Source of the DNA: Opitutaceae bacterium
Lineage (GTDB): Bacteria; Verrucomicrobiota; Verrucomicrobiia; Opitutales; Opitutaceae
Assembly: GCA_014376585.1 (NCBI GenBank)
Contig: JACMRG010000408.1
Location: forward strand, 1-53,198
DNA: 53,198 nucleotides
Direction of reading: 5' to 3'
Shown here in pieces: positions 44,568 through 53,198 of this stretch; positions within the stretch are counted from its first letter, which is position 1, and each line of letters opens with the position of its first letter. A program made the position numbers and the translations under genes. The notes beneath the pieces were generated by a model. The model made no database searches and was not told the origin of the DNA. It saw only the letters and a program-made list of their open reading frames with translations.

Positions 44568-45407
44568 TTAAAGGTATTCGAGGAGATAGACGGCGGTGAA
44601 GATGACGATCCAAACAATATCAACGAAGTGCCAGTAGAGGCCCATCGATTCGACGTCGATCGCGTTGCGTTCGTCGAAGTTCACTACGCCGCGTGGGCGG
44701 GCGAAGAAGATACTGGCGACGATACAGCCGACCAAACCGGCCAACATCGCGAAGTGTCCACCGAAGAACGAGCCGACGGTGGCGCCGCTGTGGAGGGTGT
44801 GGACGAGACCGAGCACGGAAAACATCGCGAGGAGAATGCCGCCGATGATGGCGAGGACGTGCATCAAATTGCCGACAAACCAACCTGCGTTGCGGCTGGT
44901 CTCCGGTGGCTGGAACGAACGGACATACATCAGGATCAGCCACAACACACCGATGGCGACGTGGGTGCCGTGCGTGCCGGTGAGGGTGAAGAACGTCGTG
45001 CCGAGCATGCTGTTGGTGATCGTCATCTTCTTGATTTCGACGAATTCCTTGAACTCATAGACTTGGCATCCGAGGAAGATCGCGCCGAAGAAAATGGTCG
45101 TGAGGATCGACCAGCGCATGCTCTTGAGATTGCCCTTCTGGATCGCCGTGACGGCGAGGGCCATCATGAGCGACGACATCAGCAGGATGAACGTGGAGAA
45201 CGACGTGAGCTCGATGCTGAAGATTTCCTTCGGCGACGGGGCGCCGGGCATCGGATGCAGGCGGTAGATCAGGTGGGTCGAGATGAGCGCGCCAAAGAAC
45301 ATGCAGTCCGAGGCCAGAAACGTCCACATGAGGAGTTTCTTGTTGGGGATCCCGGTCGAAGTGCTCGGATCGTGGTGATGGTCGATGGGGCCAGCGTGAC
45401 TGCTCAT
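44568..45407 (-). CDS. ctaE: Cytochrome c oxidase subunit III
   Basis: A 279-residue membrane subunit of the heme-copper oxidase with about five to seven transmembrane helices. Typical blocks are NKKLLMWTFLASDCMFFGALIS, FSTFILLMSSLMMALAV, GTTFFTLTGTHGTHVAIGVLWL (the HGxHV motif) and the closing GLYWHFVDIVWIVIFTAVYLLEYL. The segment HALHS-type TLHSGATVGSFFGGHFAML is an extra helix relative to short forms. It lies between subunits I and IV in the standard order. Confidence 0.94.
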   Translation of the reverse strand: MSSHAGPIDHHHDPSTSTGIPNKKLLMWTFLASDCMFFGALISTHLIYRLHPMPGAPSPKEIFSIELTSFSTFILLMSSLMMALAVTAIQKGNLKSMRWSILTTIFFGAIFLGCQVYEFKEFVEIKKMTITNSMLGTTFFTLTGTHGTHVAIGVLWLILMYVRSFQPPETSRNAGWFVGNLMHVLAIIGGILLAMFSVLGLVHTLHSGATVGSFFGGHFAMLAGLVGCIVASIFFARPRGVVNFDERNAIDVESMGLYWHFVDIVWIVIFTAVYLLEYL

Positions 45408-45465
45408 ATTAGAGAGGAAAGGTATTGAAGAGGCGGTAGGGCGATCAGGTGGGACGTGGCGCCGC

Positions 45466-47439
45466 TTAATGTCTGGCGGCGTGCTTGTCGGAGGAATCGT
45501 GGCCTTCCTCGCCGAGGTGGAGATGGTAGCCTTCGTTGCCCTCGAGGGCCCAGAAGTAGATGCCGATCAGCATGACTGCGCCGCCCATCATCGCGGTGCC
45601 GATTTTCTTACCCCAGAAACCGGGGCTGGGATCGTGGTCGATGACGGCGATGCCGATGGCGGCGATCAGGAGACCGAGACTGGCGACAAACGGATAGATC
45701 GACTGAAACGGCATGTGGATGCCGCCGTGATCGGCCTCGGCCTTGGCGTGCTCGGCCTCTTCCTTTGCGATTTGAGCTTGGTTTTGTTTAATATACCAAA
45801 AGGCGTCGCGGGCGTGGACCGTGGGGATCACGCGGTAGTTATACTCGGGCGGGGGATTGGGCAGGCTCCACTCCAGAGTGCGGGCGTCCCACACATCTTT
45901 GCCGACTTTTTCGCCCTTGAAATAGGTGTAGGCCATCACCGCGAAGTAGATGAAGATACCTACGCCGAGGATGAGCGCACCGATGGTGGCGACGAAGTTC
46001 GCGGTGTTCCAACCGAGGTTGGCGTCGTAGGTGTAGGTGCGGCGGGGCATACCGTTCAGGCCGAGGAAGTGCATCGGGAAAAACGTGACGTTGAAACCTA
46101 CGAAAATGACCCAGAAGGACAGTTTGCCCCAGAACTCGCTGACCTTGCGGCCGAACATGAGCGGGAACCAGTAGTGGATGCCGGCGAGCAACGCGAAAAT
46201 CGAGCCACCGATGAGCACATAATGGAAGTGGGCGATGACGAAATAGCTGTCCTGCTGCTGCGCGTCGGCCGGGGCGGCGGCGTGCATGACGCCGGAGAAG
46301 CCGCCGATCATGAACATCCAGACGAAGCCGAGGGCGAACATCATGGGCGTGCGCATCGAAATGTGGCCGCCCCAGAGGGTGCCGATCCAGTTAAATATCT
46401 TAACGCCCGTGGGCACGGCGATGGCCATGGTGGCGAGGGAGAATGCCGCGGTGGCCATGGTGCCCATGCCGGTGGTAAACATGTGATGGCTCCACACGGA
46501 GAAGCCGAGAAAGCCAATGGACGCGCCCGAGAACACCACGATCGGGTAACCGAAGAGAGGCTTGCGCGAAAACGTGGGGAGAATTTCCGAAACGATGCCC
46601 ATCGCGGGCAAAATCAGGATGTAAACCTCGGGATGTCCGAAGACCCAGAAGAGGTGCTGCCAGAGAATGGGCATGCCACCGTTGGAGACCTCGAAGAAGT
46701 TCGTGCCGAAAAGACGGTCCATCATCAGCTCGACGAGCGCGATGGTGATGAAGGGAAAGGAGAGGACGATCAAGAAGGCCGTGATGAGCGTCATCCACGT
46801 GAAGACCGGCAGGCGCATCATGGTCATGCCGGGCGCGCGCAGGTTGATGATGGTGACGATAAAGTTCAGCGAGGCGGCGATGGAGGCGACGCCGAGGAGC
46901 TGGAGGCCCATCACCCACATGTCGATCGAGTGGTCGGGTGCGAAGGTCTTCGAGGTGAGCGGGGCATAGCCGACCCAGCCGCCGTCAGGCGCGCCGTCGT
47001 GCATAAACCAACCGAGGTTAATGATGATCGCGCCGGCGACGAAGGTCCACAGCGAGAAGGCATTCAGGCGGGGGAAGGCGACGTCGCGCGCACCGATTTG
47101 GAGCGGCATCATGAAATTGAAAAAAGCGGCCGAGAGCGGCATGACGGCGAGGAAGATCATCGTCGTGCCGTGCATCGTGAACATCGTGTTGTATTGCTGC
47201 GCGGTCAGCACGGTGCCGTTGGGGAACATCAGCTGGAGGCGGATGAGCAACGCCTCAACGCCGCCGACGAGGAAGAAAAACAACGCAAAAATACCGTAGA
47301 GGAACCCGATCTTCTTGTGGTCAACCGTCGTGAGCCAGCTCACGAGCCCGGTCTGCGCCGTGGGGCGCCAGAAGACCGATGATTTAGCCGGAGCCGCGCC
47401 GTCTTTGACGTGGAGATCTGATTTGAGAATGGCGTCCAT
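45466..47439 (-). CDS. ctaD: Cytochrome c oxidase subunit I
   Basis: A 657-residue catalytic subunit reducing oxygen to water while pumping protons, with twelve core transmembrane helices plus a C-terminal pair (PFVASLGLLIAAIGIAVI, MGGAVMLIGIYFWAL). The heme and CuB site is visible: MHGTTM near residue 90 for the low-spin heme His, FGHPEVYILILP with CuB His and the cross-linked Tyr, HHMFTTGM, and the heme a3 region HFHYVLIGG. K-channel Tyr of the HPEVY motif marks an A-type oxidase. The start at 47439 is 10 bases after the ctaC stop. Confidence 0.97.
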   Translation of the reverse strand: MDAILKSDLHVKDGAAPAKSSVFWRPTAQTGLVSWLTTVDHKKIGFLYGIFALFFFLVGGVEALLIRLQLMFPNGTVLTAQQYNTMFTMHGTTMIFLAVMPLSAAFFNFMMPLQIGARDVAFPRLNAFSLWTFVAGAIIINLGWFMHDGAPDGGWVGYAPLTSKTFAPDHSIDMWVMGLQLLGVASIAASLNFIVTIINLRAPGMTMMRLPVFTWMTLITAFLIVLSFPFITIALVELMMDRLFGTNFFEVSNGGMPILWQHLFWVFGHPEVYILILPAMGIVSEILPTFSRKPLFGYPIVVFSGASIGFLGFSVWSHHMFTTGMGTMATAAFSLATMAIAVPTGVKIFNWIGTLWGGHISMRTPMMFALGFVWMFMIGGFSGVMHAAAPADAQQQDSYFVIAHFHYVLIGGSIFALLAGIHYWFPLMFGRKVSEFWGKLSFWVIFVGFNVTFFPMHFLGLNGMPRRTYTYDANLGWNTANFVATIGALILGVGIFIYFAVMAYTYFKGEKVGKDVWDARTLEWSLPNPPPEYNYRVIPTVHARDAFWYIKQNQAQIAKEEAEHAKAEADHGGIHMPFQSIYPFVASLGLLIAAIGIAVIDHDPSPGFWGKKIGTAMMGGAVMLIGIYFWALEGNEGYHLHLGEEGHDSSDKHAARH

Positions 47440-47448
47440 GGTGGGAAA

Positions 47449-48696
47449 TTACTTGAGGCTTTGGAGGTAGGCGACGAGGGCGACTTCGTCTTCGGCGGTG
47501 AGCTTGATGTTATTGTCGACATAACCCTTGGCCATCTTGTTGCCGGGTTTGACGGCGCCGGGGTTGTGAATCCAGCGCTGGAGTTGCTCGGGGTTATTTT
47601 CGATCACGCCAGCGGCGAGGGTGGAGCGGGCGCCGATGTGGGTGAGATTCGGTCCGCTGATGCCGACCGCACCGTGGCCGCGAACCTCATGGCAGGACAC
47701 GCAGGCCTTGGTGGAAAAGAGCGCTTTGCCTTGGGCGATGAGAGCGGGATTTTCGCCTTTCTCTGGAAACTGTTTGGCCTTCCACGCATCGAGGGGGGCG
47801 ACGTCAAATTTATCCGAGATGCCCGTCTCGTTCTGCTTAAAGGTGCGGAGCGCAGCAAACTGGGCCTTGGGCGCGTTGGAATCGGCGAGCTTCGGCGCGG
47901 CGACGTTGCGGGCGGGAGCGGTCTGCTGGCTGAGCCAATCGTTGAAATCCTTCGGCCCGAGCGCCACCACACGGAAACGCATGACGGCGTGCGAATCGCC
48001 GCAATACTCGGCGCATTGACCCCAGTAGTAACCGGGCTGGTCGGCTTCGAGCCACAGGAAATTCGCGCGGTTCGGGATCATGTCCACCTTGCCTGCGAGC
48101 TTGGGCACCCAGAAGCTGTGGATGACATCGGCGCCGCGCACATTGATGCGCACGGGGCGGTTGGCGGGGATAACGAGTTCGTTGCCCGTGGTCAGGGCGC
48201 CAGCACCGGCAATCTGCTCGCTGGGGTATTCAAATTTGAACCACCACTGATAACCGGTGGCCGTGATCTCGTAGAGATCGGCCTTCCGGTCTTCGGGGAC
48301 ATCGTAGGTGTAGAAGATGCCCTTGAGGGTGGGGATGGCGATGATGACGAGCGCCAGCACGGAGGCACCGATGAGGCCCACCTCGATCAGTGGGTTGCCA
48401 TGACCTTGCTCGGGCGGGACCGCTTTTTCCTCTGCAGCGGTGCGGGCACGGAATTTCCACGTGGCGTAGGCGAGCACGCCGCCAACGAGAATGAAAATCA
48501 CGAGGGTGACCCAGCATGTGACATAAAACACTTCCAACTGACTCCGCGCCACCGGGCCGGCCACCTTGATCGTCGATTGGTGTCCGTCCATACGCCACCA
48601 ATTGTAGTCACAGCCCGACAACAGGGCGAGGGTGCCCAGCGCGAGGCCGGCGAGGCCCCAACGGGCGAAGGATGAAGGAAGTGTGGACAGGCGCAT
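47449..48696 (-). CDS. ctaC: Cytochrome c oxidase subunit II with fused cytochrome c (caa3 type)
   Basis: A 415-residue subunit. A lipoprotein signal with lipobox LLSGC29, then two transmembrane helices (about 57-80 and 105-125), a periplasmic cupredoxin domain with the binuclear CuA ligands in CAEYCGDSHAVM (about residues 228-239), and a C-terminal cytochrome c domain with CVSCH and a distal Met (probably in GNKMAKGYVD). The fused heme makes it caa3, able to receive electrons directly. ATG at 48696 is chosen over 48771 because it gives the lipoprotein signal. First gene of ctaC-D-E-F-G. Confidence 0.96.
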   Translation of the reverse strand: MRLSTLPSSFARWGLAGLALGTLALLSGCDYNWWRMDGHQSTIKVAGPVARSQLEVFYVTCWVTLVIFILVGGVLAYATWKFRARTAAEEKAVPPEQGHGNPLIEVGLIGASVLALVIIAIPTLKGIFYTYDVPEDRKADLYEITATGYQWWFKFEYPSEQIAGAGALTTGNELVIPANRPVRINVRGADVIHSFWVPKLAGKVDMIPNRANFLWLEADQPGYYWGQCAEYCGDSHAVMRFRVVALGPKDFNDWLSQQTAPARNVAAPKLADSNAPKAQFAALRTFKQNETGISDKFDVAPLDAWKAKQFPEKGENPALIAQGKALFSTKACVSCHEVRGHGAVGISGPNLTHIGARSTLAAGVIENNPEQLQRWIHNPGAVKPGNKMAKGYVDNNIKLTAEDEVALVAYLQSLK

Positions 48697-49002
48697 GGTG
48701 CGTTTCAGGAATTTATTTAATGGCCAGAGCGATCGCCAAACTCTGCCGAGAGTCCGCGAACACACAGGCATTTCAAGTCATAATACTGCATTGCAGGAGA
48801 CTTTGCGGTGGGGTGAGGTGCGGGGCAACTCAGGCGCGGTTGAAAGCCTCAGCTATTAACACCGCTCGCAGTCATATTAGGGGCGAATTAGCGCCGGGCG
48901 CGGGCGCCGGGGTATCACGAGTTTGCTCAACCCGAAGTCGCTGGGCTAATTTTATGGCTTCGAGTTTGCCAGCGACAGCGGGGGGCATGAGCCTCCTCCG
49001 AC
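48697..49002. promoter_or_regulatory. Divergent promoter gap between ctaC and the azurin-like gene
   Basis: 306 bases without a gene, AT-richer than its surroundings in 48700-48800. It must hold the promoters of both divergent units. AATTTATTTAATGG at 48709 onwards sits close to the ctaC start. No CTTAAC pair of the type found at the left end was seen, and no other repeat stands out. Confidence 0.35.
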
Positions 49003-49518
49003 ATGAAAAATCGCATTCTCTTAGCCACCACGGTTTCCATTCTCTTCGTTTCTGGCTGCGGCCAGAAAGATTCGACCGCCGCCGCCCCGGCCGCATCGAC
49101 TCCGGCCTCCGCCCCCGCACCGGCCACCCCCGCAGGTCCGCGCATCGTGGAGGTCACCGCCGGTGATAACATGAAATTCAGTCTGACGACAATTGAGGCG
49201 AAGGCGGGCGAAGAGCTGAAGATCATCCTGACCAATATTGCCACGGCGCCCAAAGAGGCGATGGGTCATAACCTGATCATCCTGAAGAAAGGTTCCGATG
49301 CCGCCGCGTTTGCCACGGCCGCGACCACGGCCAAGGCCACCGAATACATTCCCGAAGCTCTTAAGGATCAGGTCCTCGCCCACTCCGAGTTGCTGGGGCC
49401 CCGTAAGTCCTCGGAATTCACCTTCAAAGTTCCCGCCGAAGCTGGCGACTATCCGTTCCTCTGCTCATTTCCCGCCCACTTCATGATCGGCATGAAGGGT
49501 GTGGTTTCGGTCAAGTAA
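49003..49518 (+). CDS. Azurin/auracyanin-like blue copper lipoprotein
   Basis: A 171-residue cupredoxin for periplasmic electron transfer. A lipoprotein signal (lipobox FVSGC19) is followed by an Ala/Pro/Ser linker (about 25-45) and the copper domain. The type 1 copper ligands are His in MGHNLIIL (about residue 87) and, in the C-terminal loop, Cys, His and Met of LCSFPAHFMIGM. Azurins donate electrons to terminal oxidases or denitrification enzymes. It diverges from the caa3 operon, and electron delivery to that oxidase is a natural inference. It ends with its own terminator. Confidence 0.93.
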   Translation: MKNRILLATTVSILFVSGCGQKDSTAAAPAASTPASAPAPATPAGPRIVEVTAGDNMKFSLTTIEAKAGEELKIILTNIATAPKEAMGHNLIILKKGSDAAAFATAATTAKATEYIPEALKDQVLAHSELLGPRKSSEFTFKVPAEAGDYPFLCSFPAHFMIGMKGVVSVK

Positions 49519-49544
49519 GCTTTTTTTCAGCTCTTTGGCTGATC

Positions 49545-49574
49545 AAAGCCGGATCCCCGCGGGTCCGGCTTTTT
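49545..49574 (+). terminator. Terminator after the azurin-like gene
   Basis: Perfect 9-base stem AAAGCCGGA (49545-49553) and TCCGGCTTT (49564-49572), 10-base loop, followed by more T (to 49574). Confidence 0.9.
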
Positions 49575-49650
49575 GTTTGATGACGCAATCGCTTGGTCTG
49601 TCGCGGTGTGCGCTTGCCAAGCTCGACGCGATTCGCAACCTCGCGGCTCG

Positions 49651-50925
49651 ATGCCCCTCGGGAATCCCCGCCGATTCTGGGAAGCGCGCGCGAACTCGCT
49701 CGTTTGGCGCATCAACGTCGGCGCATGGCTCGAACGCGCCGCGCCGGCTTCATTTGCGGTCGCGACGCCTTTTGCCGTGGCGATTTTCGCCCTGCGCCGT
49801 CGCCAGGCTTCGTTGCTCTCCGCCGAAATCGCGCTCGCGGTCGCCCTCTTGCTTTCGGCGATCTACGCCGCGTGGCGCGCGCGCGCGGCTTATTATAGCC
49901 GCACCGAGGCCCTTGTGCTCATCGAATCGCGTCTGCGCCTAGACACCCGACTGACCGCCGCGACCGCCGGGCTCGTCGCCTGGCCCGCAGCACCCGACGC
50001 GTGGCGCGCGCTCGTGCATTGGCGACTGCGCGCGCCGGCTGGTTGGCTCGGGGGCGCGGTTTTACTATTGGCGTTTGCACTCACATTTCCCGTCACCCAC
50101 GACGCTGGCGTTGCCCGTTCCGCCGGTCCGCCGCCTTCGGTGCTGCAGACCAGGGAAATGATCGCCGCCCTCCAGGATTTAAAAACGGCCGACCCCGCCG
50201 AACTTGAGAAACTCTCCGAGCGCGCCGCCGAACTCGCCCGCCGTCCCGCCGAAGCGCAGTTCGCGCATTCCGCCCTCGAAGCCGCCGATGCGCTCCGCGA
50301 TCAAACGGCCGCCGCCGCCGCCGCTCTTGGCCGCAACCTCGAATCCGCCGCCGCCGCGCTCGAAGCCGCCGGCAACGACGCTGATCTAAAATCCGCCGCT
50401 AGCCGCCTCGGCGCCGCGCTGCAAGGACTCCGCGATGGTCCGTTGCCAGTGAACAAAGACCTTCTCGCCAACCTTCCCGCCGGCGCCGGCGATCTTTCCA
50501 ATCTCAGCGCCGCGCAATGCGCCCAGCTCGCCCGCCAGCTCGCCCAAGCCGGTCAGCAAACGCGCGGCGTCGCCGGAGCTGCCGGCGCGGGTGCCTCCAT
50601 CGCGAAAGGTGAGGACCAGGGAGAAGGCGGCGCTGGTGCCGGCGGTGAGGGTGGGGGCGGCGGAAGCGCACCGTTGTCGTTCTCGAATCAAGTGGCCGAC
50701 ATCACTCCCGCAAAATCCGAAGGCCTCGCGCTCGGCGATCTCAGCCGCGTTTCTCTCGGCGACAAACTCAGCACCACCGCCGGCACCCACGATGTGGATC
50801 CCACCCGCGCCGCCGGCCCCGCCGCCGCCGGTGCGATCGCCGCGCCCGCGCAGGGCGGCGACGCCGTGTGGGTGAACCGCCTTACTCCCGCCGAACGCGC
50901 CGCGCTCAAGACTTTCTTCAAATGA
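49651..50925 (+). CDS. Membrane protein of a MoxR operon, function unknown
   Basis: A 424-residue protein of unknown function. The start at 49651 (MPLGNPRRFWEARANSLVWRI) is preferred; an in-frame extension upstream runs into the terminator. Hydrophobic stretches at about residues 30-46, 56-70 and 130-148 suggest three membrane segments. From about 165 it is a long Ala/Glu-rich helical region (LEKLSERAAELARRPAEAQ), then a low-complexity Gly-rich linker (about 330-350), ending in a short motif VNRLTPAERAALKTFFK. Its stop overlaps the MoxR start by four bases, so the two are coupled. MoxR operons often begin with such helper proteins. Confidence 0.7.
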   Translation: MPLGNPRRFWEARANSLVWRINVGAWLERAAPASFAVATPFAVAIFALRRRQASLLSAEIALAVALLLSAIYAAWRARAAYYSRTEALVLIESRLRLDTRLTAATAGLVAWPAAPDAWRALVHWRLRAPAGWLGGAVLLLAFALTFPVTHDAGVARSAGPPPSVLQTREMIAALQDLKTADPAELEKLSERAAELARRPAEAQFAHSALEAADALRDQTAAAAAALGRNLESAAAALEAAGNDADLKSAASRLGAALQGLRDGPLPVNKDLLANLPAGAGDLSNLSAAQCAQLARQLAQAGQQTRGVAGAAGAGASIAKGEDQGEGGAGAGGEGGGGGSAPLSFSNQVADITPAKSEGLALGDLSRVSLGDKLSTTAGTHDVDPTRAAGPAAAGAIAAPAQGGDAVWVNRLTPAERAALKTFFK

Positions 50926-51962
50926 CCATCCCCGCTTCCGCTGTCACCACGCCCCCGAACGACACCGAACTCACGAACGCCTCCGCCGCGCTTGAGCGAC
51001 TTGTCGCCACGCTTCGCACCGTGCTCTTCGGGCAGGAGGAATTGATCGAGCTCGTCGTCACCGGCGTGCTCGCGCGCGGCCATCTGCTGCTCGAGGGACT
51101 CCCCGGTCTCGGCAAAACCGAACTCGTCAAAGGCCTCGCCGCGTCGCTCGGTCTCCAATCACGTCGCGTGCAGTTCACGCCCGATCTGCTGCCCGGCGAC
51201 ATCACGGGCAATCCCGTTCTCGAAGAGACGCCGACGGGCCGCCGCTTCGTTTTCCAACGCGGCCCGGTCTTCGCCAACATTCTCCTCGCCGACGAAATCA
51301 ACCGTGCCTCCCCGAAAACGCAGTCCGCGCTGCTTGAGGCGATGCAGGAGCGCCGCGTCACCGCCGGTGGTGAGACGCACGCGCTGCCCGATCCGTTTTT
51401 GGTCCTCGCGACGCAAAACCCCATCGACCTTGAGGGCACCTATCCGCTGCCGGAGGCGCAGCTTGATCGTTTCCTTTTCAAGATCGTCGTCGGCGCCAAC
51501 TCCGCCGATGTGCTGCGTCGCATCGTGATGAACCGCGAACTCGGTGCCGAGCCCGTCGTCGCGCCCGTGCTCGCCCGCGAGGAATTCACCGCGCTGCTCG
51601 CGCTCGTGCGCCGCGTGCATTTGCCCGAGGTCGTCGCCGATTATATCGCGCGCCTCGTCTATGCCTCGCAACCCGGTGCCTCCCCGGCCTCGGCCGGCGT
51701 GCGGTTCGGCGCGAGCCCGCGGGCAGCGCTCGCGCTCGCCGCCGCCGGGCGCGCCCGCGCGATCCGCCACGGCCGCCCACACTTGAGCTTCGAAGACGTG
51801 CAAGCGGTTGCGCGTTCCGTCCTCGCGCACCGGATCATTTTGGAACACACGGCGCGACTTGACGGAGCCACCTCCGCCAGCGTCGTCGAAAAACTTCTCG
51901 CCGAGATCCCCATGCAGTCGAAGCCGCTCCCCGGCACGCTCGCCGCCGCGAAAATCGCATGA
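50922..51962 (+). CDS. MoxR-family AAA+ ATPase
   Basis: A 346-residue AAA+ ATPase thought to act as a chaperone helping to mature envelope or enzyme complexes. Walker A is GLPGLGKTE, Walker B ILLADEINRASPKTQSALLEAMQE, sensor 1 LVLATQNPIDLEGTYPLPEAQLDRFLF (given by its parts ATQNPI and LPEAQLDRF), and a C-terminal lid with GASPRAALAL. The start overlaps the upstream stop (ATGA at 50922) and its own stop overlaps the next start (ATGA at 51959), so the three genes are translationally coupled. The expected DUF58 and VWA partners are not yet reached at the window edge. Confidence 0.93.
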   Translation: MTIPASAVTTPPNDTELTNASAALERLVATLRTVLFGQEELIELVVTGVLARGHLLLEGLPGLGKTELVKGLAASLGLQSRRVQFTPDLLPGDITGNPVLEETPTGRRFVFQRGPVFANILLADEINRASPKTQSALLEAMQERRVTAGGETHALPDPFLVLATQNPIDLEGTYPLPEAQLDRFLFKIVVGANSADVLRRIVMNRELGAEPVVAPVLAREEFTALLALVRRVHLPEVVADYIARLVYASQPGASPASAGVRFGASPRAALALAAAGRARAIRHGRPHLSFEDVQAVARSVLAHRIILEHTARLDGATSASVVEKLLAEIPMQSKPLPGTLAAAKIA

Positions 51963-53198
51963 AGACGTCCTGCGGTTCGGATTCTTTTTTAATCTCGTTT
52001 CTGGTTTTCGCTTTCGTCGCCACCCCACTCCGGGCGGAAACGCTGGTGTCGGTGCCGACGACCCCGGGCACGGGTATCACGGTGCGTTTCGCGACCCCGC
52101 TCACCCAGATGCCGCATTTCGGTTTCCTGCCCGTGCGCGCGATCATCGAGAATCTATCCGCCAACGACGGCACCTGGGATCTGCAATTTCAGCTCGGCAA
52201 TAGCGGCGCCGCCGCACCGCTCACGCTCGTCACGCGTCACAATCTCGCCGTGCCCGCCGGGCAGACGCGGGAAATGTGGCTTTATCTGCCCGTCGCGCGC
52301 GCGGGATTTGCGGCGAATGGCGGTAGCCCCGGTCCGCGGACCTCCATCGTTAAGACGCCCATGGGCACGAAAATCTCTCGCGTTGTCCCGCCCGCCGCGG
52401 GTCGCGGTTTGCCCACGAGCGTGGTCGTCGATATCAACGAAACCACCGGTGATCTCATCACTCAGAATCTCAGTTTTACGGGTGCCGTGATATCCACGGC
52501 CACCACGCGACCGCCCCCGGGTAACAGTGTCAGCTACACCGTCGATGCCTTCGGCTCTGTCACCACCCGCTACCGGCCGAACGTCGGTGCGTTCAGGGTC
52601 GATGTTATCACCAACGCAGGTGGGCGCATCGCGCGCTCCGTGCGAACGCCCCCGCTGGCGAAGATCACAGTCACCCCGACTCCGACGGGCATGAGGATCA
52701 GCCGAGTATTCGCGAACCTGAGATCGGTGACCGAGGAAGTTGATTTCGATACGATCACCGGCGTGGTGAAAACATCCCGGATTATGGCGGACGGCGCGGT
52801 GTTTGTAACCAATTCGAAGTCCCTGCCCGCGACACCCGGCTCTGAGACTATCTATACCATTAACCCGACGGACGGCACTTACAGCACGCAGACCCGACAG
52901 ACGTCCAACTCCACGGCGCCTGCGAAGATGAGCGTCACGGTTTCTTCCACCGCCGCCGGGTCTCCCAGTGGTGTTCCTTCCGCTCCCGCTCCGACCGGCA
53001 ACCCCATCATGACAACCGCCGTCGCCGAGATTTCCGGTCCCGGGCTCAGCGGTTTGGCGCGGGTGCCGCTTCCCAATAGTTCCGCCGGCAATCCCATGCG
53101 GCCCTTCGCTGTCAGCGCCGCGCTGGAGTCCGATTTTCGTGCGGCCCTCGCCTCGCAGGTGGCCGGTGCGCCCAATCTGGCGGCGGTCATCGTGGCGC
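51959..53198 (+). CDS. Exported protein of a MoxR operon (runs off right edge)
   Basis: The ATG at 51959 overlaps the moxR stop. The frame stays open to the edge, 413 codons without a stop. A signal peptide is clear (SFLISFLVFAFVATPLRAE). A beta-rich domain follows (about 25-110), with LPVRAIIENLSANDGTWDL and AGQTREMWLYLPVA, which could hold an immunoglobulin-like or DUF-type fold common in MoxR operons. Residues about 120-320 contain two loosely repeated units, TPMGTKISRV and TPTGMRISRV, then VDINETTGDL / VDFDTITGVV. No known family was recognised. Confidence 0.7.
   Translation, partial: MKTSCGSDSFLISFLVFAFVATPLRAETLVSVPTTPGTGITVRFATPLTQMPHFGFLPVRAIIENLSANDGTWDLQFQLGNSGAAAPLTLVTRHNLAVPAGQTREMWLYLPVARAGFAANGGSPGPRTSIVKTPMGTKISRVVPPAAGRGLPTSVVVDINETTGDLITQNLSFTGAVISTATTRPPPGNSVSYTVDAFGSVTTRYRPNVGAFRVDVITNAGGRIARSVRTPPLAKITVTPTPTGMRISRVFANLRSVTEEVDFDTITGVVKTSRIMADGAVFVTNSKSLPATPGSETIYTINPTDGTYSTQTRQTSNSTAPAKMSVTVSSTAAGSPSGVPSAPAPTGNPIMTTAVAEISGPGLSGLARVPLPNSSAGNPMRPFAVSAALESDFRAALASQVAGAPNLAAVIVA

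Overview
The window is about 53 kb of GC-rich DNA (roughly 65% by eye) from a Gram-negative bacterium with an outer membrane: it has a TonB-dependent receptor, a porin, lipoproteins and many Sec signal peptides. The gene style suggests Verrucomicrobiota, most likely an Opitutaceae relative. Pointers are YHYH proteins ending in a repeated RLVN...NDNW...ALVE-Y module, a dnaK-groES-groEL cluster without grpE/dnaJ, and GTAGGG...CCTCCGG...CCCTAC palindromes in several gaps. This assignment is inference.

Region 1 (1-12.5 kb) is a candidate regulon. An OmpR-type response regulator and the start of a sensor kinase lie on the minus strand, separated by two plus-strand YHYH genes. A natural fusion of an MbnP-like copper-binding domain with its MbnH-like di-heme partner enzyme diverges from the regulator. 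The promoters of the three plus-strand genes share CTTAAC-N16/17-CACACA-N4-CTTAAC, sites also placed to control the kinase and regulator. The first YHYH gene carries an in-frame TAA. A six-hairpin glycosidase and a frameshifted SMP-30/gluconolactonase gene follow.

Region 2 (12.7-21.8 kb) holds a bicupin, a Fic protein with Gln at the catalytic His position and an operator-like array upstream, a decayed ISAs1-type transposase, and housekeeping genes: ymdB-like phosphodiesterase, accA, a TPR protein, yceI, queA, tRNA-Thr(CGT) and a Lon substrate-binding-domain protein.

Region 3 (22-29.2 kb) holds dnaK, groES, groEL, a LigA-type DNA ligase with an unexpected signal-peptide-like N-terminus, and a PhnP-like metallo-beta-lactamase-fold hydrolase.

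Region 4 (29.3-40.7 kb) is a sulfur assimilation block: Rrf2/CymR-like regulator, OprP-like porin, sulfate-binding protein, CysT, CysW, CysA and cysteine synthase. A TonB-dependent receptor and an exported HisC-like aminotransferase follow.

Region 5 (40.7-43.3 kb) contains two decayed genes (DUF4034-like and ankyrin-repeat). Region 6 (43.3-49.6 kb) is a caa3-type cytochrome c oxidase operon (ctaC-D-E-F, then ctaG) on the minus strand, divergent from an azurin-like blue copper lipoprotein. Region 7 (49.6 kb to the end) is a translationally coupled MoxR-ATPase operon whose third gene runs off the edge. Copper recurs at both ends: MbnP/MbnH and its two-component system on the left, the oxidase, CtaG and the cupredoxin on the right.
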